64,000 nucleotides of DNA, taken from NCBI GenBank assembly GCA_028713555.1, contig JAQTOA010000003.1, positions 186,001-250,000 of the forward strand, written 5' to 3'. The position numbers and the translations under genes are program-made. The notes beneath the pieces are model-generated. The model ran no database searches. It saw nothing but the letters and a program-made list of their open reading frames with translations, and was not told the origin of the DNA. This stretch comes from Sterolibacterium sp. (GTDB lineage Bacteria; Pseudomonadota; Gammaproteobacteria; Burkholderiales; Rhodocyclaceae). Positions within the stretch are counted from its first letter, which is position 1. Every line of letters starts with the position of its first letter. Shown in pieces: positions 17,371 through 25,224 of the stretch.

Positions 17371-18989
17371 GGCATCTAAATTTTGTGGCAAACATGATGA
17401 CGGCTCGAATCCTGTTTTGGATGGTCTTATTTTTACCCACGTGCCTTGCTCTGTGGCGTTCAGGAGGAGAACGGATTTGGCAGTCCCTGTTATGGGCTGC
17501 GGCGGCCAGCGCTATACCAGCAACCCTGCCAAGAAATGTTTTGGTCGTTGTTCAATGGACTACCGTGATCATTCTTCCAGCATTATTGTGGTGGATCGGT
17601 TATGCCGCTCTCAATGGTATAGGGCCTGGTTGGGAAGCTGCGGTAGCAGTCACTTACACGACACCCCGCGAGATCAAGGAAGCCGCAACTCTCGTCATTC
17701 ATACACCGGGGTTCTTGGAACTTGCCGGCATCTGTACATTTTCCCTTGTAACCAGCCTTTTAATTTCGCGAAAAAATGGATTGCAGGATGTATCGCCAAA
17801 GCGCTTGAAAGCGATCCTGGCTGCAGTGCTTATGCCGTTTACCGTTTCCAGTTTGTCTGCCGCGCTGGGTTCGCCCATCCCCGTATTGTTTCTATCGTCG
17901 GATGCCAGTTTTTCTTCCTTGGGTACGGTGACTAATCTCGCCATGGGCGGCGTTGACCGGGCTCTGTACGGGGACCTGCTAGACGCACAGGGGAAACGAC
18001 GTAAAGGTCATGCTCCACACCTGGCGACAAGTGCATCTTTAGCTATCTTCGTGATCGGTGAAGGTGTGCGGGCCGGGGGTATTGGGCCGCAAAAAGCAGA
18101 ACGCGGACCCTGGACCAAGGCCTTGGATGAACGCATGAAAGTCGGTTTGGGCACATGGCTGCCGACAACCTGTGCAAATGCTCATGCCACACACCAGTCC
18201 GTACCGTTGCTAATGACAGGTATTTCACCTGATCACAATGCTGAAGCTTCGACAGCGCCCTCAGTGTTGGCCGTGCTGAAAGATGCAGGTTATGCGACAG
18301 CCTGGATCAGCAACCAAGATACCTCGGTATTCAAGGAGGATGGCCATGACTTCTATTGGACGATAAGCAGAACTGCGGCAGCTAATGGCGTCTATGACGA
18401 TAACCTGGTCCCGGTAGCTGCATCCTTTGCGGTTTCATTGACTAACAATGCATCCAAGCCCCGTGCCATGGCTTTACACATGCTCGGCAGCCACTTCGAT
18501 TACATCGATCGTTATCCGGCATCGTTATTTCCGCCGGAACCAACAGGACTTTCAGCAGATGCTCAGGTAGATTTGCGCTACGAGCGTTCGGAAGAGTATT
18601 CCGCAAAAGTCATCGGTGAGTTGGGAGAACTCCTTGACCGGACTACAGTTCCCGCTTTTCTTGTTTTCTCCAGCGACCACGGCGAAAACCTGCCAAGTGA
18701 CCATAATGGATTAAAGGGTCATCTGGGTGGACGTGCATCAATCCACGACGGAACAACAACATCCTTCGTGATCTGGAACAAGGCGATGGCCATGACCACC
18801 AGACCGAAAAAACTAGAACCCCTGCTTGCTGCACCCATGATCGCCCATGCCGACTTGGCCAAGGTTTTTCTTGCCCTTGCCGATATGGCTGGAACAGTGT
18901 TTCCGGAACCCGAGCCAAAGATACTGGCGCCCTTGACATTGGGTGAGCCAATGTTTAGACCCAACGCTTGCGCCTTACTCAAACCATGA
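17352..18989 (+). CDS. Divergent phosphoethanolamine transferase-like membrane sulfatase
   Basis: A 545-residue protein of the EptA/YhjW type: several membrane helices in the first 200 residues, then a periplasmic alkaline-phosphatase-fold domain. Visible marks are FVIGEGVR near residue 233 (metal-binding Glu), TTCANAHATHQSVP near 271, in the place of the nucleophile-threonine segment, HMLGSH near 375 and SSDHGENLPSD near 440. These suggest transfer of phosphoethanolamine or a similar group to a lipid or glycan on the outer face of the inner membrane. The nucleophile segment and the GEGVRAGG stretch differ clearly from true EptA, so the substrate is open. ATG at 17352 has AGGA at 5 bp and overlaps the preceding gene. 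Confidence 0.75.
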   Translation: MQATFMRHLNFVANMMTARILFWMVLFLPTCLALWRSGGERIWQSLLWAAAASAIPATLPRNVLVVVQWTTVIILPALLWWIGYAALNGIGPGWEAAVAVTYTTPREIKEAATLVIHTPGFLELAGICTFSLVTSLLISRKNGLQDVSPKRLKAILAAVLMPFTVSSLSAALGSPIPVLFLSSDASFSSLGTVTNLAMGGVDRALYGDLLDAQGKRRKGHAPHLATSASLAIFVIGEGVRAGGIGPQKAERGPWTKALDERMKVGLGTWLPTTCANAHATHQSVPLLMTGISPDHNAEASTAPSVLAVLKDAGYATAWISNQDTSVFKEDGHDFYWTISRTAAANGVYDDNLVPVAASFAVSLTNNASKPRAMALHMLGSHFDYIDRYPASLFPPEPTGLSADAQVDLRYERSEEYSAKVIGELGELLDRTTVPAFLVFSSDHGENLPSDHNGLKGHLGGRASIHDGTTTSFVIWNKAMAMTTRPKKLEPLLAAPMIAHADLAKVFLALADMAGTVFPEPEPKILAPLTLGEPMFRPNACALLKP

Positions 18990-19032
18990 ATGAAGCGTCA
19001 TAAGGCCGTCAGGCGATACAACCGTCAATTCG

Positions 19033-22000
19033 TCAAGGTAAAGTCTTTCCCCTGAATCGACTCAAGAATCCAAGATTGGTTTGCATGGTGCCTAAAGTGT
19101 CCAATGCGTTTCCCATGGGCGTGCTGTACTCAAGAAACAGATTGTCGTCAGTCGACACGAAAAACTCTGGTGGCAAACCGGTACTGTCCAGCATCCGATC
19201 AACATCGGTCGGGGGCAACAGCAGTCCTTCATTAACGCTTTTCGCCCCCTCTTTAAACAATGCCGTGAATGGCTTCAGTCCTGGCGTGTCGTTAAAATCA
19301 AGCGCACGAATCTTGCCTTGAGTCGGACCGCTGGCGGCGTCGTTACTGGCTATGATGATTGCCTGACCGCCCAGGAAATAGACCCAGACATAATCGAACT
19401 CAGAGCGGATGGTGCTTAGAATATAAAGCATATCGAGTTGAGTCGCGTGATGTAGCTGCATCCATTGTTGCAGCACGCCATCGGATTGCAGTCTTCGCTT
19501 CGCCAACTGGTAGAACTCCCGGTTATAAAGTGACGCGGCTCCTGCAAACCAGATGGAAGTGACTTCAATCGAAATCACGTCGTATTTCTTATCGCTCAAC
19601 ATCAATAAATTCCTGCCGTCTATGACATGCGCCGTGACACTTGGCTTCTCAAGAACCCCATCGTTCACTTCACGAAAATAGCGCGCCGACATGTTGTAGA
19701 TATCAGAACTCAGGTCGGCAATTTCCAGGTCGCGAAATCCGGCCGCATGAAACGCTCGGGCTGTTGTTCCGGTGCCAAAACCAATCACCAAAGCACTATC
19801 GCGTTTTGAGGTATGCGTCAGGGTGGCAAGGGCAAACCCGGCCTGGGCCTGCATTTCGCCCGAGAGGTGATTGTTCCCCTGAAATTTTCCGTTGGTCAGC
19901 AGGGTTCTGACCAACTGCCCGCTTTCCAGCCTGCGTTCATTGGCCGTCGTCAGTCCGCCATCAAGGCTCTCGGCGTGTGCAACGACCGTCCCATAGTCCT
20001 GTTTCTTGAAATAAACATTGGCACCCGTGGATAACAGATCATAATTTAACGTAGCAGGCTGGAGAAAATAACATGAAATAACGACGACAATTGAGGAGAA
20101 CAGATAGGGCCGGGACAGTTTCCTGACGACCACGGCTATCGATAGCGCAAGCAGGATGCAGATAATCGCCAGAACCTGGTTGGATTTTAAAACGCCAAGC
20201 ACCGGCAGCAAAACAAATCCCGTCAGCAGAACACCAAGGATGTTGCCCATCGTATTCAGCGCCGATGCCCATCCGAGCATGGCGATTTGTCGCTTCGGAA
20301 AAGCTGCGCCAACCTCCTCGATCGCCACCGGAAAAATGGTGCCAATAAAAAATGCCGCTGGGAACATCGTCAGGAAACAGACGGCTCCTCTGATAACTTC
20401 TCTGGCGCCGAAACCAAAGTAGATCGGATACCGCTCAAACGACCCAAAGTAACGGGGTATTCCATCCCAAGCGTAGGCCGTCGCAAATATGCTCAGGGCC
20501 AGACATAGCTCCAGGAAGGCCAGCGCTTGGGCACGATCAATCCGACGCGCAAGAATCCGGCGGCCAAACTCGGCCCCCCCCCCCAAGCCGATCAAAAATG
20601 AAAAAAGCATCAAGGAAAATGCGTAAGTGCTGTTCCCCGCAACGACTGCCAGCAGGTGTACATAATCGACTTCGATCGACAAAGTCACAAACCCGCCAAC
20701 CGTCAGAACCACAAGCGCCAGCAGACCTCTGCGGAAGGTGTCCCGATCCACTCCAGATACATGCGCATTGCAAAGATCCGGCTCTTTAACGGTAGTCGCC
20801 CCCGCATTCTTGTGCAGTTCAAGCGCCAAAAGGGCGACTGCCAAATTGATGGCCACAGTCATCAGCGTGGTTTTCCAAATACCCAGTAGAGGAATAATGG
20901 CATAGCCCGCGCACAGCGCCCCGAAGCCTGCGCCGAGGGTATTGGCGCCATAAAGCAGCGATACGGAGTAACCCAGGGTAGCCGAGCGTCTTTCAAAATG
21001 ACGGGCCAGGATCGGTAGCGTCATCCCCATCAAAATGGTGGGAATCAACAATCCCAAACCGCCAAGCATCAGTCGCAATCCGAGCAAAATGCCTGGCTGG
21101 TCGAGCGCACTGGTGCCGAGGAACTGATACAACCGCTGCAAGCCGGCGAAGATCGCCGGACTCATCAGACAATAACCGCCGATTGCCAATTCACAAATCG
21201 CATAAGCACGGATGGGTTGTGTCAATCCGGCAGCCCACTTTCCGCCCAGCCAGGCACCGATCGCCATCCCCCCCATGTAAGTGGCCAATACCGTATAAGT
21301 GGCCACGGCCTGACTGCCGAATACATACGAAAGTTCTTTCGAGAAAAGCACTTGATAAATCAGGGCGGCCGCGCCCGACATGAAGAATAACAAGCCGACG
21401 TAGCGCCGCTCGCCGTCGGTTCTGATTTGTTCTTCGGTTTGAATCGAGGCAGCCGAACCTGCCCGTTCCAAATCATCGACCGAGCAGGTGGGCGCATTTT
21501 GCAGTTGCCGGTAGAACGGGATGCAGATAAGTGTTGAGAAAATTGTGCTCAGCCAGGATAACCCCGGCACGGCAAGAAACAGCTTCAATCCGAAGCGCAA
21601 GGCGACCAGCCAGGCGAAATAAAGCCCCAAACCGACGAGCAAGCTCCGATAGCGCCGCGGGTCGCTCCACGGCAGGGTGTCTGCGCACACTGACAACAGT
21701 GCCAGTACAAAAGGAATCGCTACCACCAGATCAATCAGGTAGTGCTCGCCCAAACCCAGTGTAGTAAATATGGTCATCGCCAATAACAGCGAATAGACTA
21801 CTTTTACCCGGCGCGATTGGAATCGCGCCATCAGCCAGAGCGCCAATGCCCAGCCGAAATGCATGGAAGGCATGCCATTGCGCGGAGAAGGCAAGACCAT
21901 CAGCGGTTCCAGTCCCACTTCACTGATTGGGAGCAAATTGTCAGGGAAAAATTGAGTTGTAAACAGGTAGCGCGGTCCGGCCACGGGAAACAGGTGGTAG

Positions 22001-22704
22001 ACGCAGAGCGCTGCGGTACCACTCACAATCAGAAACTTCAGGGCGTTATAGGGTTGCCTGGAAGAAGAACCGATTTGCATCCCGTACATTGCTACCAGAA
22101 ACATGGCGAGTGACTTGTAGGCAAGCTCCCCGAATATGATGAATGGCTTGCCGCCGCTTTTCAGGAGTTGGCCGGCAACCTGGCTAGGCTGGAACCCAAA
22201 CGTGCTGTCGAAGGCGTACATCATTGCGTCCAGCGTGACTGGCTGCATGACGCTGGTGACAGTGAGATAGATTTCGGCGCACAAAGCGTACAGCACCAGC
22301 AAGCCGGAGAATGACAGCAGCTTTGCGTACTTCGCCCGTTCCCCCACATGACCCAGCCGCGCAGCATAGACGAATAACAACAGGCAAACCAATCCATTCA
22401 TTCCCAGCCAGAGGTCAACATAATTCAAGCCTTGTTGGTACGCTGGCCGAACAATCCAGATATACGCCCCTGCGCTCAAGGTGCCGAAGAACAATGCGGC
22501 CAGCACGGTCTGCCGGCGTGGGCGGGAACACAACAGCAACACAAAATAATTCAACATCAAGGGAGCCAAATTGAGCGCCCCCTCAGGGGAAGAAAATATC
22601 TTGGTCAACTCTCCATGAATCGGGGGAATAAAACCCACGAGATACAGGGCTTCGGCGAACAGAAACGCGCCGAGAAGAAAGAAATAAATGGGTCGGTGGG
22701 ACAT
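19033..22704 (-). CDS. Fusion of PAP2-like phosphatase, MFS-like membrane domain and spermidine-synthase-like domain
   Basis: A single open frame of 1223 residues. Residues 1-395 form a multi-pass domain of the PAP2/inositolphosphorylceramide-synthase type, with PSMH at 279-282 and GEHYLIDL at 319-326 supplying the two catalytic histidine motifs. Residues about 435-900 form a second membrane domain of the kind fused to spermidine synthases (FFMSGAAALIYQVLFSKEL, LIPTILMGMTLPIL). Residues about 970-1223 form the soluble synthase-like domain with VIGFGTGTTARAF and TSIWFAGAASLYNREFY. MFS-synthase fusions are known; the added PAP2 unit is unusual. ATG at 22704 has only a weak ribosome-binding site. 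It converges with the EptA-like gene, and the region is rich in membrane enzymes acting on phosphorylated headgroups. Confidence 0.8.
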   Translation of the reverse strand: MSHRPIYFFLLGAFLFAEALYLVGFIPPIHGELTKIFSSPEGALNLAPLMLNYFVLLLCSRPRRQTVLAALFFGTLSAGAYIWIVRPAYQQGLNYVDLWLGMNGLVCLLLFVYAARLGHVGERAKYAKLLSFSGLLVLYALCAEIYLTVTSVMQPVTLDAMMYAFDSTFGFQPSQVAGQLLKSGGKPFIIFGELAYKSLAMFLVAMYGMQIGSSSRQPYNALKFLIVSGTAALCVYHLFPVAGPRYLFTTQFFPDNLLPISEVGLEPLMVLPSPRNGMPSMHFGWALALWLMARFQSRRVKVVYSLLLAMTIFTTLGLGEHYLIDLVVAIPFVLALLSVCADTLPWSDPRRYRSLLVGLGLYFAWLVALRFGLKLFLAVPGLSWLSTIFSTLICIPFYRQLQNAPTCSVDDLERAGSAASIQTEEQIRTDGERRYVGLLFFMSGAAALIYQVLFSKELSYVFGSQAVATYTVLATYMGGMAIGAWLGGKWAAGLTQPIRAYAICELAIGGYCLMSPAIFAGLQRLYQFLGTSALDQPGILLGLRLMLGGLGLLIPTILMGMTLPILARHFERRSATLGYSVSLLYGANTLGAGFGALCAGYAIIPLLGIWKTTLMTVAINLAVALLALELHKNAGATTVKEPDLCNAHVSGVDRDTFRRGLLALVVLTVGGFVTLSIEVDYVHLLAVVAGNSTYAFSLMLFSFLIGLGGGAEFGRRILARRIDRAQALAFLELCLALSIFATAYAWDGIPRYFGSFERYPIYFGFGAREVIRGAVCFLTMFPAAFFIGTIFPVAIEEVGAAFPKRQIAMLGWASALNTMGNILGVLLTGFVLLPVLGVLKSNQVLAIICILLALSIAVVVRKLSRPYLFSSIVVVISCYFLQPATLNYDLLSTGANVYFKKQDYGTVVAHAESLDGGLTTANERRLESGQLVRTLLTNGKFQGNNHLSGEMQAQAGFALATLTHTSKRDSALVIGFGTGTTARAFHAAGFRDLEIADLSSDIYNMSARYFREVNDGVLEKPSVTAHVIDGRNLLMLSDKKYDVISIEVTSIWFAGAASLYNREFYQLAKRRLQSDGVLQQWMQLHHATQLDMLYILSTIRSEFDYVWVYFLGGQAIIIASNDAASGPTQGKIRALDFNDTPGLKPFTALFKEGAKSVNEGLLLPPTDVDRMLDSTGLPPEFFVSTDDNLFLEYSTPMGNALDTLGTMQTNLGFLSRFRGKTLP

Positions 22705-22841
22705 TTTGGTCTAGGGGATTACTGCTGAACCAAGTCATCTGAGCATTTCAAAGTTTCAGGAAATCCGGCAGCGGTCACGGCATTTTTTGTCTCGCCTGCC
22801 AAATGACTTGCCCAACGGTTTATTTTGCCGGGGTACACAAA

Positions 22842-22869
22842 ACTGAGGCCCCGATGGAGGGGCCTCAGT
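22842..22869 (-). terminator. Rho-independent terminator of pilA
   Basis: ACTGAGGCCCC (22842-22852) and GGGGCCTCAGT (22859-22869) form a perfect 11-bp stem with a 6-base loop. On the minus strand it is followed by a short T-run and lies 25 bp beyond the pilin stop codon. Confidence 0.85.
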
Positions 22870-22894
22870 GATTACACTTGTTTATACCGCCGTA

Positions 22895-23329
22895 TTAGCA
22901 AATCGCCCCGGCCGCACGGGTTTTGCATGTGCCTGACACTGCCCACGTAATAGGCGAGCCTTGGGTGAAGGTCGGGGTCAAAACAAAGGTTTCAGCAGAC
23001 AAACCACCCGCCGAGGTCGCCATCGCGGTAATGGTGCCGGTTGTGGCAACTGCGACACTCGCCACGTAGGTCGTCGAGGTAGACGCCGGAATCCCCAAAG
23101 CCCCTAAAGCAACGCTACCGAGTGCTGTGGAGCTGGCGACGCACGAGCCATCCTGGGCGCAAAGCTCGATAGCTGTCTTATAAGGAGAAACGACATTCAC
23201 CACTTCGGTGAACTTTGCTTTCAAAGTGTAGTTCTGATAGGAGGGAATCGCGACTGCGGCCAAAATACCGATGATGGCAACGACGATCATCAATTCGATC
23301 AGGGTAAAACCTTTTTGCACATTTTTCAT
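22895..23329 (-). CDS. pilA: Type IV major pilin
   Basis: The 144-residue prepilin has a short leader MKNVQKG followed by [20 protein letters not shown]. Prepilin peptidase should cut after Gly7, leaving N-methyl-Phe and Glu5 at the start of a mature chain whose hydrophobic helix packs in the pilus core. The variable part is Ala/Ser/Thr-rich and has two cysteine pairs, CAQDGSC in the middle and [10 protein letters not shown] at the very end; the last pair would make the D-region disulphide. ATG at 23329 has AGGAG six bases upstream; the longer open frame upstream is not coding. It has its own sigma-54-like promoter and terminator and follows the signalling operon on the same strand. Confidence 0.95.
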   Translation of the reverse strand: MKNVQKGFTLIELMIVVAIIGILAAVAIPSYQNYTLKAKFTEVVNVVSPYKTAIELCAQDGSCVASSTALGSVALGALGIPASTSTTYVASVAVATTGTITAMATSAGGLSAETFVLTPTFTQGSPITWAVSGTCKTRAAGAIC

Positions 23330-23380
23330 GGAAAACTCCTGGTTAATTAACACGTTGTGCGATATCACACGGCTACCATG

Positions 23381-23397
23381 AAGCAATCGGCATGCCG
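23381..23397 (-). promoter_or_regulatory. Sigma-54-type promoter of pilA
   Basis: On the minus strand this reads CGGCATGCCGATTGCTT, with GG and GC ten bases apart as required for the -24/-12 elements (consensus GGCAC-N5-TTGC). Transcription would start near 23371, giving a leader of about 40 bases. Sigma-54 control through PilR-type activators is usual for pilA. Confidence 0.6.
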
Positions 23398-23510
23398 GAC
23401 ACGGATTTAACCAATAGGGCATTGATAAATAACAAGTCATTCCAGGAGTCTGATCCCTGTAATCGGCAGGGTCGACGAATATGCGTCAATATGTGACAAA
23501 AACCGCCACC

Positions 23511-25214
23511 TCATTGACTTGACACCGAGATCACGATCCCCCTTCCCGCACCGGCCAACAATTTTTCTTTCGCATAACAGGCAAAACCGGGTGCCAGCGC
23601 ACAAGCTTTCTGCAGATCGGCGAGAGCCGCCTCGCGATCACCGATCCGGTTTGACAAGTTGCCTCTAGCCAGATAAGCATCAACCCAATCCGGCTTCAAG
23701 GCTATTGCCCGATTAAAGTAGTTTCTTGCCTGCTCAAGCCGGCCCATCTGGAACAGTACCCGACCTTTGCCCAGATGGGCCATGACTTGATCGGGATTCC
23801 ACACCAAGGCACGGTCGAAATCCTGCAATGCCAAATCGTAGTTCCTGTACGCCTGATAGGCTCCGCCACGATTGACATACTGCCGGTCACGAAATCCGCT
23901 GTCGCCACGGTGATCCGCCAGACTGATGGCATCGTCCCACACCAGCAGACTGGAAGAAAAAGTGTTCAATCTTTCGGCGGAAAGCGCGAAATATACGCTG
24001 AGAAACCCGACACTCAGCGTCAGGGCAAGCCCATAACCCGAGCCACCCGGTCTGGCACTGCGCCTGAAAACCAGCGGAAATGCAACAAGCATGGGGGACA
24101 GCCAAAGATAGCTCCGATATAAAACGAAACTCTCCTGAATTCGCACCGTAGCCAGTTCAGTCATGAATAACAGGGCTGGGGCAAGCATCGAGAATCCCAA
24201 GAGCCCGAGGCGTCCTTTGCGCATAAGCAATAACAATCCCGCCACGCAGTAAGCGAGAAATAGACACGGATACAACCAGTTCCATGGCAAACCAACATCC
24301 GCCAATGGCTCCCGGATATCGATTGACATCCAGGAAGTGATGGGTATCCAGCCAAGCAACAGGTACTTGAAGAACAAGCCCGTCTGGGTCACCACGCTCG
24401 ACAGGTAGGGATGATCAACCTTGATTCCCATCTGGGCTATGAGGGGTTCATACGCCGTGGCGATCTCGTTTCTATTTAACAGCACGACGGATAAGGCGAG
24501 TCCGGAATAGGTTATAAAAGCCAGAATCAGCCAGCGTCGTGCTGCTAACTTGGGCGAAACCAACAGCGTCAGCAAGCCAGCCACCGCCGGCGCCATGACG
24601 CTGTGTTCCTTGGAATACAGTGCGAGGTAACAGAACAAGGCCGCAAGCACGAACCATCCCGGTTTCGCCGAGTGGAGTCCGCGCAGATGAGCCCACCACA
24701 TCAGCAGACTGAATAGCGTCGCCATGACGATGCTGCGTTGAACCAAGTAGGCGACGGCATACACGGCAACCGGGTGGAGAAGGAATAGCGCCACGCTCAG
24801 CCACATGGCCAGCCTCGCAGGCTGGCCATTTCTTGCATAATCCTGCGGATCCGAGTTTTTCGTCAGTACCAATCCATGCAGCGTCCGAACAAACAAATAG
24901 ATCGCCCCGCCAACCATGATGTGCAGCCCGACATTGACCAACCGAAACATCGCAGGATCATTGCCAAAGACTACCCGTTGGAAGGCGAATGTCCAGGATG
25001 ACCAATAACGCGGGAGGAATGGGGAGAACTGCCCGCCGAACGACGAAGCGTAATTATTTCCAAAATAATGAATGTCGTCGAAGACTAGCGGAGCATCGAG
25101 GTGAGGGCCGTAAAGAACGGCAGTCAGCGCAGCCAGAAGCGCGAAAACAAGCCAATCTGGCGGGAAATTTCGGATCGATTTTGGCGACAAGGAGCAGCTA
25201 CTCCCGGCGCTCAT
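23511..25214 (-). CDS. TMTC-like membrane glycosyltransferase candidate with TPR repeats
   Basis: The 567-residue protein begins with a membrane segment and a loop containing LVFDD, the acidic pair typical of GT-C glycosyltransferases. About ten further membrane helices run to residue 410. The C-terminal 130 residues hold about three TPR units (RGGAYQAYRNYDLALQDFDRAL, then two more). This is the layout of TMTC proteins, which transfer sugars from a lipid carrier to protein acceptors. It begins about 10 bp behind the HD-GYP gene and is followed by pilA, so pilin O-glycosylation is an attractive but unproven role. ATG at 25214 is chosen over TTG at 25220; neither has a strong ribosome-binding site, which suggests coupled translation. 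Confidence 0.7.
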   Translation of the reverse strand: MSAGSSCSLSPKSIRNFPPDWLVFALLAALTAVLYGPHLDAPLVFDDIHYFGNNYASSFGGQFSPFLPRYWSSWTFAFQRVVFGNDPAMFRLVNVGLHIMVGGAIYLFVRTLHGLVLTKNSDPQDYARNGQPARLAMWLSVALFLLHPVAVYAVAYLVQRSIVMATLFSLLMWWAHLRGLHSAKPGWFVLAALFCYLALYSKEHSVMAPAVAGLLTLLVSPKLAARRWLILAFITYSGLALSVVLLNRNEIATAYEPLIAQMGIKVDHPYLSSVVTQTGLFFKYLLLGWIPITSWMSIDIREPLADVGLPWNWLYPCLFLAYCVAGLLLLMRKGRLGLLGFSMLAPALLFMTELATVRIQESFVLYRSYLWLSPMLVAFPLVFRRSARPGGSGYGLALTLSVGFLSVYFALSAERLNTFSSSLLVWDDAISLADHRGDSGFRDRQYVNRGGAYQAYRNYDLALQDFDRALVWNPDQVMAHLGKGRVLFQMGRLEQARNYFNRAIALKPDWVDAYLARGNLSNRIGDREAALADLQKACALAPGFACYAKEKLLAGAGRGIVISVSSQ

Positions 25215-25224
25215 GGGCAATCAT

